Source: Bidens hawaiensis (taxonomy: Eukaryota; Streptophyta; Magnoliopsida; Asterales; Asteraceae). From it: DNA of 64,000 nt. The position numbers and the translations under genes were made by a program. The notes under the pieces were generated by a model. It had not been told where the DNA came from. It did not search any database and saw only the letters and a program-made list of their open reading frames with translations. The stretch lies in the NCBI GenBank assembly GCA_021521415.1, contig JAIQDT010000027.1, positions 3,619,001 to 3,683,000 on the forward strand, read 5' to 3'. This document shows positions 46,733 through 58,296 of the stretch, piece after piece. The first letter of the stretch is position 1, and every line of letters begins with the position of its first letter.

Positions 46733-47998
46733 GTGAGTTCATAGCCCCGTTTTTTTTTTTTTTAAGCTTTTCAAATCATTGGGGTGGAAACATGGTAACT
46801 GTACACGTTTTGACAAAAATCATTTATTCAAACATTCTTTATCATAGACATTCTTGGCAAATCTTTTGCAAACAATGAACATTGGGGAAACAAGTAATCA
46901 TGGCAGGTTACTCATACCTTAACTTTCTCGGAAGTTGTGTATGTCTAATTAGTTATTCAGGAGTAAACATGGGAATCATTGATCGCTTAGGGAACAATGG
47001 ACGTTTGGAAATCAAAGTCATGTGCCCGTTATACATTATCATGAAAACACATCATTCATTGGACAGCCTAGTGGTCGTGTGAACATAGGCAGTATAGGTC
47101 ACACTAGTGCATATGTTTGGTCTCCAAGTGGTCGATTGGTAGACAGGCCGTCACTAGATGTGGGATTCTAAAGTGTTCGATTTAGAATACACGTGACCTA
47201 TGGGGTTCTTAAGTGTTCGATTAAGAATCCGAAGGATTTCCTAAGTGATCGATTAGGAATCCAAGAGATAATAAAGTGGACGCCTTAGAATTCTCTCATG
47301 GTATCCAAAGTGATCGATTTGGGTTACCATCATGGAAATCAAGTAGCATCGTGTGGTCTTGTGTGGGTTGATGTCAGGTCTCGTGTGATCATTATGCATT
47401 ATCATCATTATCATCAAGACATGGTGACATATGATTCTTTGGTATCTTTATACATATATCCTTGATATCATTACACCTGTATGCATGGGAATAATACTTG
47501 GGATCATTATACATTACTCTTGCAGTCTTGGTTGAGTTGATAAGAATACCCAAGCATGGTAGGATAAGTTGTAGGAGTGGTGGGTTAGCCGATGGTACAC
47601 CCTATATATAAACCCCTACAACTTAGTCTAGTATGCTTGTGTAGGGCTTATCACTACATTATTAGTTAACCTATCTTTATACCTTGGATTTACAAATATA
47701 AACAAGCTTAGTAGAGTAGGTTGTAGGAGTGGAGGGTTAGCCGATGGTACACCCTATATATAAACCCCTACAACCTAGTCTGGTACGCTTGTCTTGTCTT
47801 ACAAACCTTTTTAAAACCGGGCTTTATACCCAAGCATGGTAGGATAAGTTGTAGGAGTGGTGGTTTAGCCGATGGTACCCCCTATATATAAACCCCTACA
47901 ACTTAGTCTAGTATGCTTGTGTATAATCCCTTTTTCCTTAAACCTATGAATTCACTCATCTACTTTATGTAGTTGACGTTTTTGTTACATGTTTTCAG
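46733..47998 (+). promoter_or_regulatory. Intron-like module in the LTR
   Basis: Opens AACAAG/GTGAGTTCATAGCCCC and closes TACATGTTTTCAG/G. It contains the three long hairpins. Layout equals that of 6327-7504. Another upstream donor-like site is TTTTTG/GTAAGATC at 46028. Confidence 0.5.
47551..47919 (+). other. Three long hairpins in the LTR
   Basis: Copies lie at 47551-47639, 47702-47792 and 47831-47919. Copies 1 and 3 pair TAAGTTGTAGG with CCTACAACTTA, plus an outer CAAGCAT/ATGCTTG. Copy 2 pairs AGGTTGTAGG with CCTACAACCT, plus ACAAGC/GCTTGT, a compensatory change. The shared core is GGGTTAGCCGATGGTACACC followed by CTATATATAAACCCC. Confidence 0.82.
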
Positions 47999-48232
47999 GA
48001 AATGAAGCAGGAAGTAGCAAATAGCTGATAGAGGCCTTAGATGGAAGACATTTAGGATTGATGTTAGCATTATCTGTTGTAATGGAACGAATTTGCTACC
48101 TGTTGAATTGTTGAAATGTTGACATGTTTTAAGTTTATGCATTTAGACTTTTAAATCTATTGTGCTCAATCAATCACGACCCCGTCGCCACGCCTCGGTT
48201 TTTCCGCCAATTACGACCGGGGTGTGACAGAT

Positions 48233-48244
48233 TGGTATCAGAGC
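48233..48244 (+). promoter_or_regulatory. Primer-binding site
   Basis: TGGTATCAGAGC lies three bases after the 5' LTR end; initiator Met tRNA type. Confidence 0.93.
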
Positions 48245-48469
48245 CAATGGTTATAGGGAATTAGGAAACCGACCTAGACTATAACCTAGGACCCTTGACT
48301 CTAGATAATTCATGCATCACTATCACATGCCCACACTTATATGCTTGCTATGTGCTTATGTGTTGCATCATTAACTGTGAATCTAGTAGCGATGTACTCT
48401 TTGGCAATTCCTTATCCAGTTATTCTTTATTCTCAATTTAACTAATGCGCATTCTTATTCTTTTATAGA

Positions 48470-51400
48470 ATGCCTCCTCGTCGCTCATCCGTCAATGCTG
48501 ACCCCGTTGACCTCGCTGCCCTCATAGCGCAGCAAATTGCAGCAGTTCTCCCGGGTCTGGTAAACAACATGAGGCAAGAAGGAACCTCGGGTGCACCACA
48601 AGCCCCAGAACCGAATCCCACTCTTCAGGCCGATAAGCTCTATAAGGCTTTTACCAACACTAGGCCTACAAGTTTTAGTGGAACCGAGGGAGCCGCTGGT
48701 CTTCTCCAGTGGTTCGAGAAAGTCGAAGCTTCATTCAACATGTGCTCCTGCCCGGATGAACTCAGGGTCAAATTCGCGGCGAGTATGTTCCACAAACAGG
48801 CTCTCACGTGGTGGAATAACGAGTTAAGAACCAGGGGACGAGACGCGGCCCTAGCCCTGCCCTGGGCTGAGTTTGTTGAGCTAGTCACGCAGGAGTTCGT
48901 TCCGAGAACCGAGATCCAGAAACTGGAGGCTGAGTTTAGGGCGCACATGATGAAGGGCGCGGATCACATGATGTACACGGAGAGATTTCATGAACTCTCC
49001 TTATTGGTGCCCCATATGGTTACCCCAGCTTCTCGCGCTGTCGAGCAATACATCAGCGGTCTTCTGGACTCCATGAGGGGCATTGCGGTTGGAGTTGACC
49101 CCACTACACTTAAGGCAGCGATCGATCTCACTGCCCGTCTGACCAGGGAACAGCTCAAGTCTGGTGTTCTGCAACAGGATAAGGGCAAATCCTCCGAGGG
49201 GAAAGCGAAAAAGGGGAGCAATAGGAAGCGGAAAGCGACCAACTTAGCTGCAATCACTGATGCTACGCCTATCAACTCCATAGCCCCCGCTCCAGCCACA
49301 ACAGCTCAAGGAAGACCAAGAAAGGAATATACTGGGCTACATCCCAAGTGCAATTTATGTTCTTATCATCACCCAACTAGAGAGTCGTGCCGCAAGTGCA
49401 CGAATTGTGGAATATTCGGGCACCTGGTGGAGCGATGCAGGAGTCCTGGCAACCAACTGGCTGTGGGGAATGCTAACCCTCAGCCTAACCCTGCTCGAGG
49501 CTGCTTCGAGTGTGGCGCTATGGACCATTACAGAAATCGATGCCCCCGCGTCACCAACATCCCTCCGGCTCGCGGGAGGGCTTTTACCATTGGAGCTGCC
49601 GAAGCACGCCAAAACCCCGATGTTATTACTGGTACGTTTATTCTTAACAACAACTGGGTGTCTGTCCTATTTGATACAGGAGCTGATAGGAGCTTTGTTT
49701 CTTGCGAATTGGTTCCTTTGCTGAAATTAAAAATTTCCGAGTTGGACCCTACCTTTTCTGTTGAACTTGCTAGTGGGGAGTCCAAACAAGTGAAGTCTGT
49801 CATCCGAAATTGCACCCTTACTCTTGTCACCACATCGTTCAGTATTGACCTTATACCTTTTCGTCTTGGAAGCTTCGATCTAGTTGTGGGAATGGACTGG
49901 CTGTCCAGCAATCACGCGGAAGTAATCTGCGCCGAGAAACTTATTCGTATCCCTTTACCTTCTGGCGAAATTCTAACTATTCAAGGCGAAAAATCGGGTG
50001 GATGCCTAAGGATCGTCTCTTGCTTAAAGGCCAGTCGGTACCTTCGAAAGAAGTATCCCGCATTTCTAGCTCATGTTACTCTCAAGGAATCCGAAGACAA
50101 GAGACTGCAGGACATTCCAGTTGTGCGTGAATTTTCTGATGTTTTTCCCGAAGATCTGCCTGGACTTCCTCCTAGCAGGCAGGTGGAATTTCGTATCGAT
50201 CTTATTCCTGGTGCTCTCCCTATTGCTAAGGCACCGTATCGTCTAGCTCCGTCGGAACTTCAAGAGTTATCAAATCAGCTTCAAGAACTTCTTAGCAAGG
50301 GATTCATTCGCCCTAGCTCGTCTCCATGGGGAGCCCCAGTACTCTTCGTCAAAAAGAAGGACGGGACTTTCCGTATGTGCATTGACTACCGGGAGCTTAA
50401 TAAACTCACCATCAAAAATCGGTACCCGTTACCGAGAATTGATGATCTCTTTGATCAGCTCCAGGGTGTTACGTTTTTCTCTAAGATCGATCTGCGTTCT
50501 GGTTACCATCAGTTGCGTGTTCTGGAAGAGGATATCCCGAAAACTGCGTTCCGAACTCGTTATGGTCATTACGAGTTCATGGTTATGCCTTTTGGAATGA
50601 CCAATGCTCCCGCCATCTACATGGATCTGATGAATCGCGTCTGCCGTCCATATCTTGATCAGTTTGTCATTGTTTTCATAGACGATATTCTCATTTATTC
50701 TCGTTCGAGGACCGATCATGAGCTTCATCTCAGGCTTATTTTGGAGCTTCTCAGGAAAGAGCAACTATATGCCAAGTTCTCCAAGTGTGAATTTTGGCTA
50801 AGGGAAGTTCAATTCTTGGGACATGTCATCAATGTCGACGGCATTCACGTCGACCCTTCCAAGATAGAAGCCATCAGAAATTGGGTAGCGCCTAAAACAC
50901 CTACCGAAATCCGTTCATTTCTTGGTCTGGCCGGTTACTACCGCCGATTTATCTCAAACTTCTCCAGGATTGCCTTGCCTTTAACCACTTTGACCCAGAA
51001 AGGGGAACCTTTCGTGTGGGGACAAGATCAAGAGGAAGCTTTCCAAACTCTGAAGAATAAGCTTTGCCATGCACCGATTCTATCACTTCCGGAAGGTGAC
51101 GATGACTTTACCGTTTATTGCGATGCTTCGAATCAGGGCCTCGGTTGCGTTTTAATGCAACGAGGGAAGGTCATCGCTTACGCTTCTCGACAACTCAAGG
51201 TGCACGAGAAGAACTACGCCACACATGACCTGGAGCTGGGTGCAGTGGTGTTTGCCCTAAAAATCTGGAGACATTACCTGTACGGTACAAAGTGTGTCTT
51301 TTTTACCGATCACAAGAGCTTACAACACATCCTCAATCAGAAAGAGTTGAACATGAGGCAGCGACGCTGGGTCGAACTTCTCAGCGATTACGATTGTGAA

Positions 51401-52921
51401 ATTCGCTACCACCCGGGAAAGGCTAATGTGGTGGCTGACGCATTGAGTCGTAAAGAAAGGACCCAGCTGTACTCTATTCGGATTCAATCCAACCTTCCTT
51501 CCTTAATTCGTGAAGCTCAGAATCAAGCGCTTGTGAATGGTGATCTCAAGGGCGTTTTGTCATGTGGAGCCGAGCAGAAATTCGAAACCAAGTCAGACGG
51601 CATCCTCTATTTTCTTGACCGGGCGTGGATCCCGAACTCTGAGCCTCTTCGGACGCTTATTCTAAATGAAGCCCACAAGTCCAGATACTCGATTCATCCA
51701 GGCAGCAACAAGATGTATCAAGATCTTAACCCCCATTATTGGTGGCCCGGGATGAAGAAAGATATCGCTTCGTACGTGATGAGATGTTTGACTTGTTCGC
51801 GAGTCAAGACAGAGCATCAAAGGCCGTCTGGGCTACTTCAACAACCTATTATTCCTCAGTGGAAGTGGGAAGAGTTAGCTATGGATTTCATCACCAAGCT
51901 ACCACGGACGCCTAGCGGTCATGACTCAATTTGGGTTATTGTGGACATTCTAACAAAATCCGCCCACTTTATCCCGGTTCGTGAAGACTACACTACGGAA
52001 AAGTTGGCGCGGGTTTACATTCGTGAGATCGTTTCCCGTCATGGTGTGCCTAAGGGCATCACGTCTGATCGTGACAGCAGTTTTTCTTCCAGGTTCTGGA
52101 AATCTTTGCAAAAGGCCTTTGGGACAAGTGTGAAGCTTAGCTCTTCCTATCATCCAGAAACTGATGGGCAGAGCGAGAAGACCATACAAACCCTAGAAGA
52201 CATGTTGAGAGCTTGTATCCTCGATTTCGGTAGTAGTTGGGAAGCTCATCTGCCACTGGCAGAATTTTCTTACAACAATAGTTACCACGCTACCATTAAA
52301 TGCGCGCCTTTTGAAGCTCTTTACGGCCGCAAGTGTCGCTCTCCCTTGTGTTGGTCCGAGACCGGGGATTCACAGATCATCGGCCCCGAACTAATACAGG
52401 AGACAACCGATCAAATTGCTTTCATTCAACAGCGACTCAAAGACGCTCGTTGCCGGCATAAGTACTACGCCAACAAACGACGCAAGCCACTCGAGTTTCA
52501 AGTTGGTGACCGAGTCATGCTGAAAGTTTCCCCCTGGAAGGGCAAAGTCCGTTTCGGGAAGAAGGGAAAGTTCGCTCCTAGGTATGTTGGACCATTCAAA
52601 ATCCTTGAAAGGATCGGACCAGTTGCCTATCGTCTTCAGCTGCCACCGGAACTCAGTAGAGTTCACAACGTTTTTCATGTTTCGCAATTAAAGAAGTGTC
52701 TTGTTGACGAGGCCCTTCACATTCCCGTCGACGAGGTTCGAATTAGCGACAATCTGCTTTTCGTTGAAGAACCCGTCGAGATCATGGATCGCGAGGTCAA
52801 GAAGACCAAGCGTAGCCGCATACCGCTTGTGAAAGTTCGATGGAATAACAAACGCGGACCCGAGTTTACATGGGAACGCGAAGATCAGATGAAGGAGAAA
52901 TACCCTCATCTGTTCTCTTAG
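48470..52921 (+). CDS. gag-pol: Ty3/gypsy Gag-Pol polyprotein, intact
   Basis: One open frame of 1483 residues makes capsid and enzymes for retrotransposition. It starts MPPRRSSVN, the first ATG after the leader. Capsid-type Gag occupies about residues 60-260 ([19 protein letters not shown]). CCHC knuckles start near 310 ([14 protein letters not shown]) and 345 ([14 protein letters not shown]). Protease DTGA is at 402. In RT, FIDD aspartates are at 738-739. RNase H Asp (VYCDAS) is at 885. The integrase zinc domain has His near 1069 and CLTC near 1106. The integrase catalytic triad is Asp1139, Asp1200 and Glu1236, the expected D-D-35-[20 protein letters not shown] is the GPY/F region, followed by a chromodomain-like tail ending KEKYPHLFS. 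All key residues are present. VDILTKS replaces the common VDRLTKS. Gag and Pol share one frame with no stop between them. Confidence 0.97.
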   Translation: MPPRRSSVNADPVDLAALIAQQIAAVLPGLVNNMRQEGTSGAPQAPEPNPTLQADKLYKAFTNTRPTSFSGTEGAAGLLQWFEKVEASFNMCSCPDELRVKFAASMFHKQALTWWNNELRTRGRDAALALPWAEFVELVTQEFVPRTEIQKLEAEFRAHMMKGADHMMYTERFHELSLLVPHMVTPASRAVEQYISGLLDSMRGIAVGVDPTTLKAAIDLTARLTREQLKSGVLQQDKGKSSEGKAKKGSNRKRKATNLAAITDATPINSIAPAPATTAQGRPRKEYTGLHPKCNLCSYHHPTRESCRKCTNCGIFGHLVERCRSPGNQLAVGNANPQPNPARGCFECGAMDHYRNRCPRVTNIPPARGRAFTIGAAEARQNPDVITGTFILNNNWVSVLFDTGADRSFVSCELVPLLKLKISELDPTFSVELASGESKQVKSVIRNCTLTLVTTSFSIDLIPFRLGSFDLVVGMDWLSSNHAEVICAEKLIRIPLPSGEILTIQGEKSGGCLRIVSCLKASRYLRKKYPAFLAHVTLKESEDKRLQDIPVVREFSDVFPEDLPGLPPSRQVEFRIDLIPGALPIAKAPYRLAPSELQELSNQLQELLSKGFIRPSSSPWGAPVLFVKKKDGTFRMCIDYRELNKLTIKNRYPLPRIDDLFDQLQGVTFFSKIDLRSGYHQLRVLEEDIPKTAFRTRYGHYEFMVMPFGMTNAPAIYMDLMNRVCRPYLDQFVIVFIDDILIYSRSRTDHELHLRLILELLRKEQLYAKFSKCEFWLREVQFLGHVINVDGIHVDPSKIEAIRNWVAPKTPTEIRSFLGLAGYYRRFISNFSRIALPLTTLTQKGEPFVWGQDQEEAFQTLKNKLCHAPILSLPEGDDDFTVYCDASNQGLGCVLMQRGKVIAYASRQLKVHEKNYATHDLELGAVVFALKIWRHYLYGTKCVFFTDHKSLQHILNQKELNMRQRRWVELLSDYDCEIRYHPGKANVVADALSRKERTQLYSIRIQSNLPSLIREAQNQALVNGDLKGVLSCGAEQKFETKSDGILYFLDRAWIPNSEPLRTLILNEAHKSRYSIHPGSNKMYQDLNPHYWWPGMKKDIASYVMRCLTCSRVKTEHQRPSGLLQQPIIPQWKWEELAMDFITKLPRTPSGHDSIWVIVDILTKSAHFIPVREDYTTEKLARVYIREIVSRHGVPKGITSDRDSSFSSRFWKSLQKAFGTSVKLSSSYHPETDGQSEKTIQTLEDMLRACILDFGSSWEAHLPLAEFSYNNSYHATIKCAPFEALYGRKCRSPLCWSETGDSQIIGPELIQETTDQIAFIQQRLKDARCRHKYYANKRRKPLEFQVGDRVMLKVSPWKGKVRFGKKGKFAPRYVGPFKILERIGPVAYRLQLPPELSRVHNVFHVSQLKKCLVDEALHIPVDEVRISDNLLFVEEPVEIMDREVKKTKRSRIPLVKVRWNNKRGPEFTWEREDQMKEKYPHLFS

Positions 52922-53367
52922 TCTATATTCTTGTAATCTAATTGTCTAGAAGTCAATATAAATCTGCAGCATGTATCAAATAACTGTGTTATTCAATGAA
53001 TATCATGTTGCCTTGTTATGCTTATAAGTATTCTTTTATTTGCATCCACAAATTTTGGCTACTCAGGGCTCATGCTGGAAAGCACAAGTCATATCTACTC
53101 AATCATATAAACCTTGGGGAATTTATACATCATTTAAGCCAAAATTTGTCATCATTCTAGCATTCATGGAGCATGGTTGTGTGTATGTGTGTGGTGTCGT
53201 GTCAAATTTTCTAGCCGCACGCAATAGAGTTTATACATTGATACAAGGTGAGCTTGTCCGGAATATAATTGCATCAAGGTCACAGGTGTATACGTGTATA
53301 AGCAATATGCTATTGTGCAACTAGGAGTCGTGAACTCAAGGTTCGTGTAGGGAATTATTCGACAAAG

Positions 53368-53752
53368 GTTGAAGGAGTGGTGGGTTAGCCGCTGGTACAC
53401 CCTATATATAAACCCCTTCAGCACGAGTTGAATATGTCTGAAGCGAAACTTGGAATTAGGACTTATAGTTATCGTGGCAGCTGTGAGACATTAAATTCAA
53501 GAATTATTGAGGGAATTATTCACAGAAGATTGAAGGAGTGGTGGGTTAGCCGCTGGTACACCCTATATATAAACCCCTTCAATCCGAAATGAATATGTCT
53601 GATGTAAAGCTTGAGGGTGATGCCTTGTAGTGGAAAATAGTGTGTCGTCCTGTGTGTCATTAACCTAATAGGAGTCGAAGGAGACACTCAAGTAAGGTTG
53701 AAGGAGTGGTGGGTTAGCCGCCGGTACACCCTATATATAAGCCCCTTCAGCT
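53368..53752 (+). other. Three LTR-type hairpins outside the LTR
   Basis: Copies at 53368-53422 (GTTGAAGG/CCTTCAGC), 53528-53584 (GATTGAAGG/CCTTCAATC) and 53696-53752. The core TGGTGGGTTAGCC...GGTACACCCTATATATAA is the same as in 47551-47919. The stem changed from GTAGG/CCTAC to GAAGG/CCTTC on both sides. Confidence 0.8.
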
Positions 53753-53860
53753 TGATTTGGGTGGTATCTGAGACGAATATTAGAAGTAGTGGCGCATAGT
53801 GGTCATCATGGGATCATGTAATCTTAATCATCGTTGCATCAAGTATACTAAAAATCTAAA

Positions 53861-53893
53861 TTTCGGGACGAAATTCCTCTAAGTTGGGGAGGA
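53861..53893 (+). promoter_or_regulatory. Pre-PPT inverted repeat and polypurine tract
   Basis: AATTTCGGGACGAAATT lies at 53862-53878; TTGGGGAGGA ends at 53893, directly before the 3' LTR. Confidence 0.9.
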
Positions 53894-56581
53894 TGTAACG
53901 CCCTGGAATTTGACTGGTAAACTAAAATCAAGAAATCATCGGAAACTATACACTTTGGGTTCTAGACGATAAGTTCGGAATCCATATCATTGGAAAATCT
54001 GTTTATTTCAGCTAAAAATGTTTATTTCATAAAAAGAACTTTTATGTTTGAAAAATATTAATTTTGTGTTTTCGAAAAATAAAAGGTTTTTATTTAAAAA
54101 GATTTCAAGCGATTACTTGAAAAATGATTTTTATAAAATTTTTACTGAAAAGTTCTAGCTCGTTAAAACTTATGAACTCAGCTAGCCTTGACCCGTAGGT
54201 AACCGAAACCCGAACCCGATAGAACCGAGTATATAAGCGTAGTGCAAGAACAAACTCCACCATTTTCTTTCATCTCTTCCACACCCACACCCAAACACCC
54301 CAATTCTAGAGAGAGAGTAGTGAGAGAAAGTTGTTCAATCCAAAATTCGAGTTCACCAATCTGTTTATTGTTGTTTTTGGTAAGATCTTCTTGAAAATCA
54401 TACGTTTTTATCATCAAATCCGGCCCCGAATCGAGCAAAAACCCCAACTTATGTTTCAAGTGTGTTCTTGGTCAAAAATCGTCATTTTTGGTGTCAAAAA
54501 GCATACTTTTGTTGTTATAAACGTTAGGAATCAATAGCCCTATGGATTCCGAGCATTTCCATGTATAAAACATTGATTTTGGGCGAAAAATCATGAAAAT
54601 CGTCAAAATCCCGTAGGTTTCTCCGTCATCCGGCTTGAAGGAGTCGAATAGACCCCTATTCGGTCGAACCATCTCCTATTCGGTCGAACAAGAGACCATT
54701 CGGTCGAACCAGTGGGCAAACGAACAGACTAACCGAATCAGAATACACATTCGACCGAATACGATTGTATTCGACCGAATGTACATCCTACTCGACCGAA
54801 CGAGTCCTCAATCGACTGAACGTGTTCTTCCCAGCCCCTTTGACCGAACCAGTACCATATTCGACCGAACAAGTAGCTGATTCGATCGAACCTGCCCTTA
54901 TTCGACCGAATGTGCCAGAATCAGCTTGTTTTCAACTTTAAATCTTGGTTTTTGCTCGAGGTCGCGTAGGCTTATACTCTTAGACTTAAAGCGTGTTGTT
55001 AACCTATTATGTCCTTGTCTAGACTTAGAGGATCGACGTTTGGCAGCACTCGACCACCCTAGCAACCATACTTAGCCAACAAGGTGAGTTCATAGCCCCT
55101 TTTTTTTTTTCTTTTAAGCTTTTCAAATCATTGGGGTGGAAACATGGTAACTGTACACGTTTTGACAAAACTCATTTATTCAAACATTCTTTATCATAGA
55201 CATTCTTGGCAAATCTTTTGCAAACAATGAACATTGGGGAAACAAGTAATCATGGCAGGTTACTCATACCTTAACTTTCTCGGAAGTTGTGTATGTCTAA
55301 TCAGTTATTCAGGAGTAAACATGGGAATCATTGATCGCTTAGGGAACAATGGACGTTTGGAAATCAAAGTCATGTGCCCGTTATACATTATAATGAAAAC
55401 ACATCATTCATTGGACAGCCTAGTGGTCGTGTGAACATAGGCAGTATAGGTCACACTAGTGCATATGTTTGGTCTCCAAGTGGTCGATTGGTAGACAGGC
55501 CGTCACTAGATGTGGGATTCTAAAGTGTTCGATTTAGAATACACGTGACCTATGGGGTTCTTAAGTGTTCGATTAAGAATCCGAAGGACTTCCTAAGTGA
55601 TCGATTAGGAATCCAAGAGATACTAAAGTGGACGCCTTAGAATTCTCTCATGGTATCCAAAGTGATCGATTTGGGTTACCATCATGGAAATCAAGTAGCA
55701 TCGTGTGGTCTTGTGTGGGTTGATGTCAGGTCTCGTGTGATCATTATGCATTATCATCATTATCATCAAGACATGGTGACATATGATTCTTTGGTATCTT
55801 TATACATATATCCTTGATATCATTACACCTGTATGCATGGGAATAATACTTGGGATCATTATACATAACTCTTGCAGTCTTGGTTGAGTTGATAAGAATA
55901 CCCAAGCATGGTAGGATAAGTTGTAGGAGTGGTGGGTTAGCCGATGGTACACCCTATATATAAACCCCTACAACTTAGTCTAGTATGCTTGTGTAGGGCT
56001 TATCACTACATTATTAGTTAACCTATCTTTATACCTTGGATTTACAAATATAAACAAGCTTAGTAGAGTAGGTTGTAGGAGTGGAGGGTTAGCCGATGGT
56101 ACACACTATATATAAACCCCTACAACCTAGTCTGGTACGCTTGTCTTGTCTTACAAACCTTTTTAAAACCGGGCTTTATACCCAAGCATGGTAGGATAAG
56201 TTGTAGGAGTGGTGGTTTAGCCGATGGTACCCCCAATATATAAACCCCTACAACTTAGTCTAGTATGCTTGTGTATAATCCCTTTTTCCTTAAACCTATG
56301 AATTCACTCATCTACTTTATGTAGTTGACGTTTTTGTTACATGTTTTCAGGAAATGAAGCAGGAAGTAGCAAATAGCTGATAGAGGCCTTAGATGGAAGA
56401 CATTTAGGATTGATGTTAGCATTATCTGTTGTAATGGAACGAATTTGCTACCTGTTGAATTGTTGAAATGTTGACATGTTTTAAGTTTATGCATTTAGAC
56501 TTTTAAATCTATTGTGCTCAATAAATCACGACCCCGTCGCCACGCCTCGGTTTTTCCGCCAATTACGACCGGGGTGTGACA
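53894..56581 (+). repeat. 3' LTR of the 45544 gypsy element
   Basis: TGTAACGCCC...GGGGTGTGACA, nearly identical to the 5' LTR. Single-base differences hit two hairpin loops (ACACACTATATA and CCCCAATATA) but not the stems. Confidence 0.96.
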
Positions 56582-56586
56582 CATCA
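56582..56586. repeat. Target-site duplication CATCA, right copy
   Basis: Matches 45539-45543 and marks the right edge of the gypsy element. Confidence 0.95.
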
Positions 56587-57133
56587 CGGCTTCAGCAGTC
56601 TGGCAATCAACGTACCACCATTTTAGATTCGTCAACACATCTTGAGGCATATTCTTCATTGGAACCTCCTTGATGCATCGGATCGGCTTGTACTTCATCA
56701 CCATCCATGGCTTGCCATCTGCTCTCAATCCCCTCTCTTTATCTTCTACTAACTTCCCTTTTTGAGGCTTCAGAAGTTCAAACTTTTTATCTTTTACGCC
56801 TTCTTTCCACACAATCTTCTCAATCATTCTCGCCATATTGTTGTCACTTCTGTTTATCAGGCCTAATCTGCCCAAATCTTTCACCTCGCATTCTGGCAAC
56901 GTGTTGAGAGATCTCAACATTCTCCTGAAGTATTGAATGCCATCATAACGTTTTACCACAAATAACTTGATCTGTTCATCATAAATCCAACAGATTATCC
57001 CCTTCTTCGCCTCAGCATAGCCTTTAATGTTATAGCTCTTCTTGAACATGGCAGGAACAGAAGGCTTCTTGGTCTTGACAAACCAATGAGCACAGCCTTC
57101 CTTCCACCTAGGCTGCTCCTCCCACTCAGTAGT
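56582..57133 (-). pseudogene. Long retroelement ORF, part before the gypsy insertion
   Basis: The minus-strand frame is open from 57133, where it is cut by the next gypsy LTR, down to 56582, where the 45544 element interrupts it. Phrases are WFVKTKKPSVPAMFKKSYN, KRYDGIQYFRRMLRSL and KNMPQDVLTNLKWWYVDC. It continues at 45543. About 240 codons in both parts are free of stops, so the frame was intact when the two gypsy elements arrived. It resembles the C-terminal part of the long ORF family; no enzyme motif is visible. Confidence 0.72.
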
Positions 57134-57205
57134 TGTGACACCCGGTAAATTCCCAATCCCTTAAACTAAGTAATCACCTAATAATTAGGTGATTGTAAAT
57201 ATTAT

Positions 57206-57355
57206 GCGCGCCATGTTAGTCAGCGCGTGCATTTGTTATGTGCGCCCTGCGCGAGTGCGCCATGTTAGTCAGCGCGTGCATTTGTTATATGCGCCATGCG
57301 CGAGCGCACCATGTTAAGAACCAGCGTGAGCATATGTTATATGCGCCATGCGTGA
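57206..57355 (+). repeat. 49-bp tandem repeat, three copies
   Basis: CCATGTTAG phrases start at 57211, 57260 and 57309 (exact period 49), each with GCGCGTGCATTTGTTAT-like sequence and GCGC-rich palindromes. The third copy is diverged. Confidence 0.9.
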
Positions 57356-58296
57356 ATGTTTTGGCTTTATGTTTTCATGTAACTTAACGTTATGTTGTCT
57401 ATGGGTTGACCATCCCGCATGATGCTAAGGCGGGTGCATCCTAAATCGTTTATGCGCGTGCGGAAGGGAACTAACCTCCCCGCATGGCGGGAACATTGAG
57501 AGCTAGTTTGTCTGAAGCTCCAAGATGGAATTGACTTCAACATGACTGATCACTATGTTGAAATACCAAGACCACCTGGAGAATCTACAAATGAAACTCA
57601 ATATCCCCAACTGCGAGAAGGTTACGCACCTACCCGCAGCAAAGAAATGTCCTACACGCAGAAAGCTATGCGCACAAAGTGATGCGCACAGAACACTTAG
57701 TCTATTCTCCAGACATAAGGAGATTACTCCCGCCCAAAAGGAAACAGTAGCGTGTTTCAGAGATTTTCCACTTTTTACTGTACACTGACAAAAGTACCTG
57801 AAAAAGCACACTGTAACATGAAAAGTCAACTGTCAGCCACCCTATTCTCACCAACCCTAGACCTGCATGTCCTGTCCAAATCAAATCAAGATCTTTTATC
57901 CACTCCTCCACTTTTAAGTAAACAATAAACAATAATAATTTCCATACTTTATCATCATTACACCTAGATATGAAAAGATTTCAATCCCCTAAAGCAAGGG
58001 ATTGTGTTCCCTTGAGTTTGCCTATAAATTTGTAACCTAAATTATCACCCAAAACACACTTCAAAGAACTACAAACTTGCACTAATCCTCTCCCAAGCAT
58101 CCGTTGTTTCCAGCTCCGATCCTGTTACTAGGTAAGCCGAGAATATAACCTTGAGACCTACTATCCAACCCTTATATTCTCCTATTTCTTGATCTTAATA
58201 TATATACTTGTTATTTAATCGTATTCTAGACCTTCGATTCCGAGGCCAACACCAAGAAAACCCGAATCTCGATTAATCCCTTAACAAGAACCACAG

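Larger units (their letters stand above)
45544..48229 (+). repeat. 5' LTR of the 45544 gypsy element
   Basis: TGTAACGCCC...GGGGTGTGACA. It holds a TATATAAG box at 45879, a donor-like site at 46028, a phased motif array (46308-46559), the donor block at 46732, three long hairpins (47551-47919) and an acceptor-like TTTTCAG at 47998. Confidence 0.96.
52922..53893 (+). other. 3' untranslated region between pol and the 3' LTR
   Basis: No supported frame. It contains three hairpins related to those of the LTR and ends with the pre-PPT inverted repeat and purine tract. Confidence 0.75.
45544..56581 (+). mobile_element. Complete, possibly autonomous Ty3/gypsy element
   Basis: An 11.04-kb element with LTRs of 2686 and 2688 bp, PBS, a single uninterrupted gag-pol frame, a 0.97-kb 3' untranslated region, PPT and a perfect CATCA duplication. 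By eye the LTRs differ at about 15 positions, so the insertion is recent. The integrase tail suggests a chromovirus, Tekay/Del-like. It sits inside an older element's ORF on the opposite strand. Confidence 0.97.

Noticed and set aside
48591..52909. Several 70-130-codon frames on both strands
   Set aside because: All overlap the intact gag-pol frame in other frames; they are shadows.
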